A stretch of 64,000 nt of DNA, taken from positions 1-64,000 of the forward strand of contig NZ_FNNP01000011.1 in the NCBI RefSeq assembly GCF_900106805.1, in the 5' to 3' direction. This DNA is from Ruegeria halocynthiae. GTDB taxonomy: Bacteria > Pseudomonadota > Alphaproteobacteria > Rhodobacterales > Rhodobacteraceae. The notes below the pieces were generated by a model. It searched no databases. It had not been told where the DNA came from and saw nothing but the letters and a program-made list of their open reading frames with translations. A program made the translations under genes and the position numbers. Numbering within the stretch: the stretch's first letter is position 1; every line of letters begins with the position of its first letter. Shown piece after piece: positions 35,300-43,997 of this stretch.

Positions 35300-36664
35300 A
35301 TGAAGCGCTCAAACATTGTCTCTGGAGCAGCGTTTACGACAGCGTTGTATGCAGCTGTAGTAATACTTTTTTCAGTTGCGGCGTTGGCTTTTTTAACATT
35401 CGAAAGAGTTCGTGGCGACTTGCAACGTGAGATGGACTCGTTGTTGATCGACGAAATGCGTTTCATTCAGGAAATTCTGGACGATAACGACGATGATTCC
35501 GATGTTGTACAAGCGATCGATGACGCGACCCTCTGGTTGCCATTCGACACCAGTTTGATTGGCCTGTTCGATAGTCAAGGGACGCGTCTGGCAGGTAACA
35601 TCGACGAATACCCGTCCTTTCGGGGCTGGGGAGAAATCAAAGATGATGGCATAGATCTCGGCGGTGAAAAGCGCATCCACCGGGTAAATGTGCAAACCTA
35701 CCGTGGATTTGTAATTGTGGTTGGTCGCGATCTTGCATTCGTAAAGAGCACGCTTCAGTCGCTGGCGTGGTCCTTGGTAGCAATCGGGTTAGGAGCAACC
35801 GTGTGCACGCTTTTGGTTGGCTATGTCTCCAGTATAAGAACATATCGCAAGCTCGATCAGATGGCGAAAACGCTCAACAAAGTATCAAGAGGTGAGACCA
35901 AAGCGCGACTTTCGGTCGGTAAGAACAACGATCAGATAGACAGGGTTGCACGGCTAATGAACGGCCATCTCGACAACCTAACAGCTTTGATGACCACAAC
36001 TCGATCAACAGCAGCATCCATTGCACATGATCTAAAGAATCCACTCACTCATGCTTACATCGCACTTCAAGAAGCGAGAGATTCATTACAATCCAAAGGC
36101 CAACCCCTGGAGCCTATCGACAAAATTCAATCTGAACTTGATCGTCTCAAATGGACCTTCGAAACAGTTCTGCGGATCAACCGTATCGAAGAAGCTGATA
36201 GTCCCAAAGCATTCAGCTATCTGGATTTGAACAGACTGGGCCGGGAAACTGTTGAGACCATGATTCCTCTTGCGGAGGTTAAGAGCCAAAGTCTCAGTTT
36301 TGTGGAGAACCGTTCAGGGCGTGTATTGATCGAAGGCGATCAAGGTATGCTAAAACAACTTTGTGCAAACCTATTGCAGAACTCAATCGATCACTGTCCG
36401 CTGGGCTCCAGAGTTCGCCTTCTTATTGAACAACAAGACGACACCGTTACACTTTCAGTGGTTGATGATGGCCATGGCGTTCCTGAAGACACACTGAGTA
36501 AACTTTTTGTTCCTTTCTATAAACTTGAAAGCGAACGAAATAGTGTCGGGAATGGTTTGGGACTGGCGTTGGTGAAGGCTATCGCAGATCATCATTCGGC
36601 GCCCTTAACGGCAACAAACAGTTTACCCGGATTGACGGTTTCTGTTCGCTTCGACGTCGCGTAG
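35300..36664 (+). CDS. sensor histidine kinase
   Basis: A 454-residue membrane kinase. Transmembrane segments lie at about residues 13-33 and 155-178 with a periplasmic domain between, then a HAMP linker (YRKLDQMAKTL), the dimerisation helix with an intact H-box SIAHDLKNPLTHA (His243), the N-box LCANLLQNSIDHC, G1 DDGHGVP and G2 GNGLGLALVKA. It should phosphorylate a partner regulator, most simply the OmpR-type one at 32288-32965, since it has no regulator of its own. It is a paralogue of the defective kinase at 32952-34322. Confidence 0.88.
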   Translation: MKRSNIVSGAAFTTALYAAVVILFSVAALAFLTFERVRGDLQREMDSLLIDEMRFIQEILDDNDDDSDVVQAIDDATLWLPFDTSLIGLFDSQGTRLAGNIDEYPSFRGWGEIKDDGIDLGGEKRIHRVNVQTYRGFVIVVGRDLAFVKSTLQSLAWSLVAIGLGATVCTLLVGYVSSIRTYRKLDQMAKTLNKVSRGETKARLSVGKNNDQIDRVARLMNGHLDNLTALMTTTRSTAASIAHDLKNPLTHAYIALQEARDSLQSKGQPLEPIDKIQSELDRLKWTFETVLRINRIEEADSPKAFSYLDLNRLGRETVETMIPLAEVKSQSLSFVENRSGRVLIEGDQGMLKQLCANLLQNSIDHCPLGSRVRLLIEQQDDTVTLSVVDDGHGVPEDTLSKLFVPFYKLESERNSVGNGLGLALVKAIADHHSAPLTATNSLPGLTVSVRFDVA

Positions 36665-36860
36665 CAACGGATCAAGTATTGTTTCAGCGTCAGGTTTTGG
36701 TGGCTTTGCACTCCTACATCTAACGGAGCAAGCACAAGCTTAGCGGCTTAATTCGAACTGGTTCGGCCCACTTAGCAGATGAGGTGGATGGCTCCTGCTC
36801 CACCGGCATCGAACGTGCCAAAATGCAGTTGCCATAGAATGCTAGGAAAGGAGCCATCCA

Positions 36861-37590
36861 ATGACAGTAAAGACCGTGGGCCTGGATTTGGCCAAGGACG
36901 TTCTTCAAGTTCACGGCGGTTCAGCCACTGGTCGCAAGATTATCAACAAGAAGAACAGACGCGCGAAGCTGCTCGACTTCTTTGAGACGCTACCGCGCTG
37001 TGTGTTTGGCACGGAGACCTGTGGTTCGCCCATCACTTGGGCCGTGAATTGCGCAAGCTCGGCTATGATGTGCGCCTGATGCCCGCCGCCTATGTCAACA
37101 CCACGTAAAGCGCGGCAAGACCGATGCTGCCAATGCCGAAGCGATCTGCGAAGCCGTGCACCGCCCGACGATGGGCTTTGTCGAGATCAAATCCGAAGAT
37201 CAGCAGGCGGTGCTGGCAATTCATCGGGCGTGAGATCTGGTTGTCCGCCAGCGCACTCAGGTCGTGAACATGATCCGTAGCATTTTACGTGAGTATGGTC
37301 GCATCCTGCCGACCGGCATTGAGGCTGTATCCAAGTTATTCGGGGAACACGGCACCGAGGAGTAGTTGGAAATGCCCAAGATCGCGGACGGCATTCTTGG
37401 CGTGACGTGTCATCAACTGAACGGGCTCAATGCGCAGGTTGATGGGCTTACCAAACTGATCGAACAGCACGCCTGGTTAGATGCCGATGCGCGACGTCTG
37501 ATGAGAGTGCCGGGGATCGGCCCGATCACGGCTTCGGCCATCGTTGCCACCATTGGCGAGGTAAAACAATTTCAGACCCTATTGCCCTGA
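36861..37590 (+). pseudogene. IS110-family transposase, stop codons and truncated 3' end
   Basis: From ATG 36861 the start TVKTVGLDLAKDVLQVHGG is the DEDD-type N-terminus of IS110 transposases. The text continues in several frames, with interruptions near 37077, 37108, 37230 and 37363, through MPAAYVNTT, KTDAANAEAICEAV and MRVPGIGPITASAIVATIGE, the transposase_20 motif. The last part, with the catalytic Ser region, is missing at the junction with the VTC gene. Non-functional. Confidence 0.8.
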
Positions 37591-38349
37591 CAGACGAAGC
37601 TTCCGCAGCGCCGGCAGAAACTTGTTCTGTCGATCCACTGCACCCGTTGCAGCCATGCCGATACAGTATTTCGAACAGCGCTTGGTCGGGTGTAGATGCA
37701 ACCCGCGCAGTATTTTATCAGCGATACCGTTACCGCGGGCTGATTTGGTCTCGATGATGAACAGGTCGGGTTGGACCGCGCGAGAAACTTCACCAGCGTC
37801 AAAATGAAGACTGGTGTCGATGGTCATCCGCTCTCCACCCTCTTTGGCAACTAAAGTGATACGCTCATATTGCATTGCGATTACCGGTTGCAGCAATTTT
37901 CTGAAACCTTCCGAGTAGATATCGCGATAGTTTTCTTCGATAAATTCGACAGCTTGATGGTTGAGCGGGTTGGCAGGATCATTGACCTTCAATCGTCGTT
38001 TTACGGTGACTTTGCGCCTGTCTTTCAGCTTAACCTCAAGATAGCTGAACCCGGCGTCCACGTACTCTCGCACCCGAACTTTGCAGCGTTTACGACGCCC
38101 CTGATGGTGGTCATAATAACCGCGCAACTCATTGTCGTCATAATACCTAGTTGCATATGTGAAGGCACGCTTGCCGTCTATTTCCAAGACATCAAAGTGC
38201 TCGGAAAAACGTTCCAGAGCCGGCCTAAAAGCTTCGGCAGGCAGAATGTATTTGTTGTCCAATCGTTCGAGCATGGCCGCTTTGCTGTTAAGTTCTGCAA
38301 GTCCAATTGCTGCGAAACTCGTGAGCGTTTTTGCGATGTTGGTATCCAT
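37579..38349 (-). CDS. VTC-domain polyphosphate polymerase
   Basis: A 256-residue single-domain VTC protein that, by analogy with yeast Vtc4 and bacterial homologues, should make polyphosphate from ATP inside the cytoplasm. The basic tunnel residues are visible: RLDNKYILP, TRYYDD, KCKVRVREY (printed CKVRVREY), YLEVKLKDRRKVTVKRRL, and the acidic metal-binding FIIETKSARGNG, with KRCSKYCIGM near the end. The next gene upstream on the same strand is a DUF4956 membrane protein, the usual partner. The 3' end abuts a truncated IS110 gene and overlaps it by 12 bases, but the stop and family C-terminus look intact. Confidence 0.85.
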   Translation of the reverse strand: MDTNIAKTLTSFAAIGLAELNSKAAMLERLDNKYILPAEAFRPALERFSEHFDVLEIDGKRAFTYATRYYDDNELRGYYDHHQGRRKRCKVRVREYVDAGFSYLEVKLKDRRKVTVKRRLKVNDPANPLNHQAVEFIEENYRDIYSEGFRKLLQPVIAMQYERITLVAKEGGERMTIDTSLHFDAGEVSRAVQPDLFIIETKSARGNGIADKILRGLHLHPTKRCSKYCIGMAATGAVDRQNKFLPALRKLRLSGQ

Positions 38350-38372
38350 GGCGGTTTCCCTTGATTGCAGGT

Positions 38373-38948
38373 TCAGCTTTTGCGGAAAAACACGTTTATG
38401 CGGGCCATGTCGTTGATGTAATCGAGCGCTGTGATTTGATAGGACATCACGTCCACTCCCAATCGCTCGGACAGGTCCGCACGCATTTCCTCGGGATCTG
38501 ACAGTGCATGCGCGTCGATCTTGTCCAGCGTGATCTTGACGCCATCGGCCGACTGCAGAATGCGTGGATGGTCAAGCGCCCAGGCACCCAGTAGCACCAG
38601 CGTGACAATCACACCGACAAAAGCCAGCTCGGTACCGTGAATTGAGCAGATGACGGCGATAGCGATAGAGCCGAAGAAATAGGTGATTTCGACCTTTGAG
38701 ATTTGTTCCGACCGCAGCGTGAACAGTGCCAGAATGGCGAACAAGCCAAATCCAGCCGCCAGGCTAAATTCAACCGATGACAAAACGGTCAGCACACCGA
38801 AGGCAAAGACATTGAATAGCGAAGCGGCGGTCACCAGCTCCTTGTCTCGGTACCGGCGGTAATACAAACCAAACACTAGGACCATCATCGCAACGATGTT
38901 GATAGCAAAGCGAATAGGGGTTTCGGGGACGAGAGTTGATTCAAGCAT
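38373..38948 (-). CDS. DUF4956-family membrane protein
   Basis: A 191-residue protein with about five membrane segments in residues 10-135 (FAINIVAMMVLVFGLYYRRY, ASLFNVFAFGVLTVLSSVEF, AAGFGLFAILALFTLRSEQI, and so on) and a soluble C-terminal domain ending YINDMARINVFFRKS. The FALFxIFRTLRSE-like phrase here reads LFAILALFTLRSEQISKVEI and is the DUF4956 hallmark. It lies 24 bases upstream of the VTC polymerase gene, an arrangement repeated in many bacteria; it may help export or regulate polyphosphate. ATG 38948 is chosen over the GTG/ATG further upstream because the extension lacks similarity. Confidence 0.82.
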   Translation of the reverse strand: MLESTLVPETPIRFAINIVAMMVLVFGLYYRRYRDKELVTAASLFNVFAFGVLTVLSSVEFSLAAGFGLFAILALFTLRSEQISKVEITYFFGSIAIAVICSIHGTELAFVGVIVTLVLLGAWALDHPRILQSADGVKITLDKIDAHALSDPEEMRADLSERLGVDVMSYQITALDYINDMARINVFFRKS

Positions 38949-39045
38949 ATACTTTGATCCCTGTTGTGAACCCTCACGGGGCACTTGATGGATCAAGTTT
39001 TGCCTGGGGCGCCTGAACCCCTCCTGATTGGCAAATTGACTGCGT

Positions 39046-39073
39046 GTTACAGTTTTATGAAAGTTTCATGACA
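39046..39073 (-). promoter_or_regulatory. Pho-box-like triple repeat upstream of DUF4956-VTC operon
   Basis: On the minus strand three units with 11-base period follow each other: TGTCATGAAAC, TTTCATAAAAC, TGTAAC. This matches the PhoB consensus spacing (TGTCA-N6-TGTCA). It lies about 100 bases upstream of the DUF4956 start, in the right position for activation under phosphate limitation. Identification is by eye only. Confidence 0.5.
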
Positions 39074-39162
39074 CGGGCGCTTTTTGGAAAGACCGTAATA
39101 AAAGCAAGCACACCCATCGGTAGATGAGAGACTGTTTGATGAATGCCAACATGCCAAACGGA

Positions 39163-39873
39163 TCAACCGCCAATTTCAGCCATGGTCGCTTGGACCACAT
39201 AATATCGCTGGGCATTGGGTGGATGAGTCCCCAAAAAGCGATCACCTGGATCAGGGACCCGAGTAAAATACAATGCGCCCTTCAGTGGATCATAACCGGC
39301 GTTATGAGCAATGATCGTACCCAGCTTATCAGCCTCGAGTTCGAAGTTTTTAGAGTAGCTACGCCCCCCGACAAAAGCTCCGATATCTTGCGCTGTGGCA
39401 ATATCGTTCGGACCAGTCCCCGCGAGCGTCGCGAGGCTTCCCAATAGCACAGCACCGGCCGCCGCATTTTGGGCCTGTCGCGCCAAATGCCCCTGAACGT
39501 GATGAGCGGCCTCGTGCGCCAAAACAAATGCAAGCTCATCTGTATTGTTCACATCCCGTATCAGCGCTTGCGTCATCGTAAGAACGGGGCGTCCCGTCTT
39601 GTCCAAACTCTGATATGCATTTGAGGGTGCGTTTTTATCTGGATCTATCCGGATCAGAAAATCGCAGTTCACCCCTTGAGTGCGACGGCGACATTCACGC
39701 TCTGCGACGGGTTCGATCCGGGCTGCGACCTGTCGGAATCGCGCTTGTGCCTGCTGAGGGTTTATAGGAGCGCTTGCGCGAGTTGGCTGAGGGATTGGTG
39801 CCGACGGCGGGGTAGTGGTTGATATACATCCCGACAGCATCAGAATTACCAGAGCAGGCAACACTCGCCTCAT
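39163..39873 (-). CDS. M48-family metalloprotease lipoprotein
   Basis: A 236-residue zinc peptidase. It starts with a lipoprotein signal (MRRVLPALVILMLSGC, lipobox LSGC), so it should sit in the periplasm as a lipid-anchored protein. The zinc motif is FVLAHEAAHHVQGH, where HEAAH gives two His ligands, and the third ligand Glu is in NFELEADKLG. The C-terminus GDRFLGTHPPNAQRYYVV is typical of BepA/LoiP-like peptidases. The open frame extends 59 codons upstream, but the lipobox position fixes the start at 39873. Confidence 0.85.
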   Translation of the reverse strand: MRRVLPALVILMLSGCISTTTPPSAPIPQPTRASAPINPQQAQARFRQVAARIEPVAERECRRRTQGVNCDFLIRIDPDKNAPSNAYQSLDKTGRPVLTMTQALIRDVNNTDELAFVLAHEAAHHVQGHLARQAQNAAAGAVLLGSLATLAGTGPNDIATAQDIGAFVGGRSYSKNFELEADKLGTIIAHNAGYDPLKGALYFTRVPDPGDRFLGTHPPNAQRYYVVQATMAEIGG

Positions 39874-40118
39874 GAACAGACCTTTCAATCGACATCTGGG
39901 ACCGTAATTGAGACCTTGCCCAACACAAATGTAAAGTGCCCTGTTGGCATAGATAGGCTTGCGGCATTCTCTTGCGCAGAATTGGCAATAATAGTCTTTC
40001 TTTGAATTCAATTGAAGCCCGAGATTAGTCCATAACCGGCGCAGCGACATTCAGCTGGTACAATTCGCAGGCCACTTCCTTAGTGGTCGATCCCCGAGCC
40101 AAACCACTTGGCCATTGT

Positions 40119-40790
40119 TCAAGTCATACGATAGCCGACGTTCCTGAGTGTCACGATCCGCTGACCTTCTGCACCGATTTTGCGCCTGAGGCGCCCGACA
40201 TAGACATCGACAACATTGGTCAATGGATCTTCATTCATGCCCCAAACCGAATTCAGAATCCGCTCTCTGGATAGCACGCGCCCAACATTGGTCAGAAACA
40301 GAAGAAGCAGGTCACGCTCTTTCTTGGACAACTGGATTTCCTGACCTTCGACGGAGACCTGAAGTGAACGCCTGTCAAATGTAAGCGTTCCGCAAGTAAT
40401 CACTGTGTCGTTGAGATCGTTGGCATAGCTGTTGGCGCGGCGATGCAGCGCTTCAACCCGCGCAATCAGTTCATCAAAGTCGAACGGCTTGGGAAGATAG
40501 TCATCTGCGCCAATCCTCAGCCCTTCGACTCTTTCCTCGGGGCTGTCCAATGCGGTCAGCATCAGGATCGGGATCTTTGATTTCCTCGCGCGTAACTTGC
40601 GACAAACATCTTGCCCCTGAATCCCCGGTAACATCAGGTCCAGTAAAATGATGTCATAGTTGCTGGCGGCCACGTGCTCCAACGCATCTTCGCCACTTGG
40701 CGCATGATCAACAGACCAGCCTTCAGCAGACAATCCGCGGCGGATAAAATCAGCTACACGCGATTCATCCTCGACAAGTAAAATATTCAT
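40119..40790 (-). CDS. OmpR-family response regulator
   Basis: A 223-residue regulator. Receiver: acidic pair EDE at residues 7-9, phosphoacceptor Asp51 in IILLDLMLPG, Thr79 in LMLTA and Lys101 in DDYLPKPF. The winged helix starts about 130 (ITCGTLTFDRRSLQV, KKERDLLLLFLTNVGRVLSR, NVVDVYVGRLRRKI). It is the last gene of a minus-strand operon with the kinase at 40883-42466. Two pairs of 11-base direct repeats upstream of the operon and of the EF-hand gene are good candidates for its binding sites. ATG 40790 has GAGGCG upstream. Confidence 0.9.
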   Translation of the reverse strand: MNILLVEDESRVADFIRRGLSAEGWSVDHAPSGEDALEHVAASNYDIILLDLMLPGIQGQDVCRKLRARKSKIPILMLTALDSPEERVEGLRIGADDYLPKPFDFDELIARVEALHRRANSYANDLNDTVITCGTLTFDRRSLQVSVEGQEIQLSKKERDLLLLFLTNVGRVLSRERILNSVWGMNEDPLTNVVDVYVGRLRRKIGAEGQRIVTLRNVGYRMT

Positions 40791-40882
40791 AGTACGCCTC
40801 AATTATCTCTCTGTTCAAAACCCCGAGGCTGCGTGCGATCTTACCGGCTGCGCAACTAGCTTATGAAGCAGATTGGCAATCA

Positions 40883-42466
40883 TTAACCCGTTTCTCGCAG
40901 CACATCGGTTTGAACAACTTTCATCCGAGGTGATTTGGGCAGGGTTATGGTGATCATTAGCCCGCCTTCCTGGCGATCTTGAAGGTCAACTGTCCCACCA
41001 TGAGCCTCTACAATCGACTTCACAACCGGAAGCCCGAGACCGCTGCCTTCGATCCCCTGTCCCGAAGCGTTCGACCCCCGAAAAAACCGGTCGAATGCTT
41101 GGGACTTTTCCGCCGCGCTAAGGCCGGGACCGTCATCTTCGATAGTGATCTTGCAAGACGCGAGCCCTTCTTCCAACATCGCGCCTATCGTTGGTCCACC
41201 ATATCGCCGCGCATTCTGCAGCAATGCAAGCACCGACTGGCGAAGCCGAACTTCGTCGACCGACGCTACTACCTTACTTTCCGGAGTTTCGACCTGAACC
41301 GGATCGGGGAACATCGCCACTGCATCGCGCAGTATTTTTCGTAGATCCGTTTCCTTACGATCCAGTCTGAGTTGGCCCGCCTCAAATCGAGCGACGGTTA
41401 GCATGTCATCAACGATTTGGTTTGTGTGCTTTGCAGAATCTCGAATACGGGCAAGTGAATCTGAAGCGTCCTCTGACAGCGTTTCTGATGTCCGTAGAGT
41501 GACATCAGCCTCGCCAAGGATGATTGCCAAAGGCGTTCGCAACTCATGGCTGATATCGGCCATCAAACGCTTGCGGTTCTCTTCGCCGGTCTCAAGCTTG
41601 TCGATAAGTTGCTGAAGCTCAAAGGTTCTGGCGGCAACGGTATCTTCCAGTTGCCTCTTTTGCTCGGCGCGGCTGGCTTCGCGAGCAGCCAAACCTTCGG
41701 CCATGCTATTCAGAACGGTTCCCAGCTCTCTGAACTCTTGGCTGCCACCCAAGCTTACTGGCTTGGAATAATCGGCGCCACGCAGGTGTCCAATGCCGTC
41801 TGCAAGTCGTGTAAGTGGTTTTCTGATCTGGCGGTTGAAAGACACGAGCGCCACAAGCAAAACGCCAATTGCGGCCAGAACGATCAAGTAAACTAATCGT
41901 TCATTCCACTTTCTGAATGCTGATGCTTCGCTCAATACCTCGTCGACTTCCTCGGCCTCTTCATCAAGGGCAGCCTGGATTTTTTGATCGAGTTCATCAT
42001 CAATGTCACCGTCCAGCAAGGCAGCCAAGCGTTCAATCCGGACAAATGTCTCGATACGGCTACCATTGGCTGAAAGGTTCGCGATGGCGGCATTGACGGA
42101 TTCAATATCATCCTCGATCTCATCAAGTAGTTCGAGTTCCTCGATTTCCTCGTCGCCCACCATCAGGATTTCACGTGCGATCGTAGTTCGGATTGAATCT
42201 AATGTCGTGTCAATTTTTGCCTGCAGCTCTGCTTCGCTAATACCATCGTCCCGATCCCCGATCAAAAGTGCGTCGCCGTGTTGCTTGAACAGACGGTATA
42301 GGTCCGCCTCCAGCCTCAGATGCAAGCCATAGGACTCTTGAGCCAGAGAGATCCGGGCATCCCACCACCGAGATTTTTCAAGGCTGTAAAGGGTAAGACC
42401 CGCAAGTCCGCCGAGAAACCCGACCAAAACAGCGGCGTAAATCCCGAACAGAGTAGATGAACGCAT
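40883..42466 (-). CDS. sensor histidine kinase with acidic periplasmic domain
   Basis: A 527-residue kinase. Membrane segments at about 7-28 and 191-210 enclose a strongly acidic periplasmic domain (for example DEEIEELELLDEIEDDIES and GDIDDELDQ), which could bind divalent cations such as calcium. A HAMP region (RQIRKPLTRLADGIGHLRG), a coiled coil, the H-box SHELRTPLAI (His307), N-box LLQNARRYGG, G1 DDGPGLS and G2 GSGLGLPVVKS follow. All catalytic motifs are intact. It starts two bases after the ABC-like gene ends and is followed by the regulator gene after 92 bases. Confidence 0.9.
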   Translation of the reverse strand: MRSSTLFGIYAAVLVGFLGGLAGLTLYSLEKSRWWDARISLAQESYGLHLRLEADLYRLFKQHGDALLIGDRDDGISEAELQAKIDTTLDSIRTTIAREILMVGDEEIEELELLDEIEDDIESVNAAIANLSANGSRIETFVRIERLAALLDGDIDDELDQKIQAALDEEAEEVDEVLSEASAFRKWNERLVYLIVLAAIGVLLVALVSFNRQIRKPLTRLADGIGHLRGADYSKPVSLGGSQEFRELGTVLNSMAEGLAAREASRAEQKRQLEDTVAARTFELQQLIDKLETGEENRKRLMADISHELRTPLAIILGEADVTLRTSETLSEDASDSLARIRDSAKHTNQIVDDMLTVARFEAGQLRLDRKETDLRKILRDAVAMFPDPVQVETPESKVVASVDEVRLRQSVLALLQNARRYGGPTIGAMLEEGLASCKITIEDDGPGLSAAEKSQAFDRFFRGSNASGQGIEGSGLGLPVVKSIVEAHGGTVDLQDRQEGGLMITITLPKSPRMKVVQTDVLRETG

Positions 42467-42467
42467 A

Positions 42468-43997
42468 TCAGACGTCCTTTAAGCTTTGTTTCATATCGGG
42501 CAAGGCGACTTCTTCGACCAGTATGATGGTGGCCGATGATAACTTCCGGAGCGTATCAAGCAATTTGGCATGGTCATGCTGACATGACGCCCACCTGATA
42601 GATGCGATTACCACAATTTCAGCGTTGCCAAGGACTGCGCGCACGAGATCAATTCGCAGTGTTTGGCAGGGCAATAGCCCGTTCCCATTTTCTGCTAGCC
42701 GCTGATCAAGGCCACGATCTGCCAAAAGCAGCTCAGTTAATCCAAAGGACGTCATAACCTCAGTTATGTTCTGATCACTTGGTCTTTTAAGGCACATCAG
42801 ACTTGCCGATCGACGCAAACTGCCCTGAAGCCCAATGTGATCGTCCCCGACAAAGGCAACTTTTGGTGCTTTCTCTTGTCCACCATAAAGAACCGCGATG
42901 CCTTCATTTGTATCGAGCCCAGCAATATTTCGCGCGATACTGACAGCATATCTCCCTGTTAACGTTGACGTCGAACAAGACCGGGCGTCGAGCGAGACGG
43001 GCGTACCTTCAAATTCCCCGGTAACATTAACTCCAAGGGGTTTGCCCTGGCTTGAAACCGTTCGAACTATTTTAGGTTCCGAAAGCAGCCTTTCAGCCTT
43101 TGCACGCGCCACACTCCAGGCGCAGTATTGATCCCACGCGCCTGCGAGATTCTGCAATGGAAGGGCAATCAACGCCAAAACCGATAGGCTGGCCGCAACC
43201 GTCGCCGGGGCAATACCGAATTGGCTTGCCTGCCAGAGCATCAACAGACCGGACAGCGCCACACCTAGTTGCAGCACCGCTTGAAGACTGGTGGTTCTGC
43301 CACGGCGCGCCAACGCGTCTTTACGCAGCGATGCGCCCTGTTTGTCGAGCTTGCGCAGTTCGCGATCGGTTCGTCCCATCAGGTCCAGTTCGGGCGCGAT
43401 TGCAATACGTTCGATCATGGATATCGCGATATTGGCGCGATTGTGACGCAACTTTTGATGCCGCCGCCCAAGGTGCCAAGCCAGCAGTCCCATGATAAGC
43501 AGTGCGCCGCTGAGCGAGGCAATACCTGTAATCGCGAGCGCAGGGTCAAGAAAATAGAGAATGATTACGGCTCCGGGAAGCACAAGCGCGGCTGACAACA
43601 CATCAGGCAATCCACGACCAAACCAAAGGCGCGCCGCAGACAAGTCGCCAACAAACCTTAGTGACAATGCGCCGACGCGACGTTCTTCATGACGGGATTT
43701 GGGAAGACGGGCGATTTGCCTGTACAGCATGTGACGCAATGAAATTGCGTAGCTTTGGCCAAGCGCCTCTGCGCGATAGCGAGACAAAAGCAGACACGCC
43801 GCAGCAACCCCACCAGATATCGCCAGTTGCAACACAGTATTCAATGCAAGGGCTTCACCCGCGTGAAGCGCCGAAAAGGCATCCCGCGTGGCGAACGCTG
43901 CAAGCGCCAGTGCAATAGCCTGCACGATACCGCAGGACACCACGAGGACCGCATCAATGATGCGGTCCCGTGTGGCCAATCTGGGGAGGGGGTTCAT
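42468..43997 (-). CDS. ABC-exporter homologue with degenerate ATPase domain
   Basis: A 509-residue fusion of a six-helix exporter membrane domain (residues about 15-295) and an ABC nucleotide-binding domain that has lost its catalytic motifs. The Walker A position reads CSTSTLTGR with no GK(S/T), the signature position reads LLPCQTLRIDLVRAVL where LSGGQ is normal, and Walker B reads IVVIASI without DE. The overall order of the ABC fold is still recognisable (KVAFVGDD for the Q-loop area). It overlaps the P-loop NTPase gene upstream (ATGA) and abuts the kinase gene. It may act as a sensor or structural partner of the kinase rather than as a pump, as BceAB-type transporters do, but this is inference. 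Confidence 0.75.
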   Translation of the reverse strand: MNPLPRLATRDRIIDAVLVVSCGIVQAIALALAAFATRDAFSALHAGEALALNTVLQLAISGGVAAACLLLSRYRAEALGQSYAISLRHMLYRQIARLPKSRHEERRVGALSLRFVGDLSAARLWFGRGLPDVLSAALVLPGAVIILYFLDPALAITGIASLSGALLIMGLLAWHLGRRHQKLRHNRANIAISMIERIAIAPELDLMGRTDRELRKLDKQGASLRKDALARRGRTTSLQAVLQLGVALSGLLMLWQASQFGIAPATVAASLSVLALIALPLQNLAGAWDQYCAWSVARAKAERLLSEPKIVRTVSSQGKPLGVNVTGEFEGTPVSLDARSCSTSTLTGRYAVSIARNIAGLDTNEGIAVLYGGQEKAPKVAFVGDDHIGLQGSLRRSASLMCLKRPSDQNITEVMTSFGLTELLLADRGLDQRLAENGNGLLPCQTLRIDLVRAVLGNAEIVVIASIRWASCQHDHAKLLDTLRKLSSATIILVEEVALPDMKQSLKDV

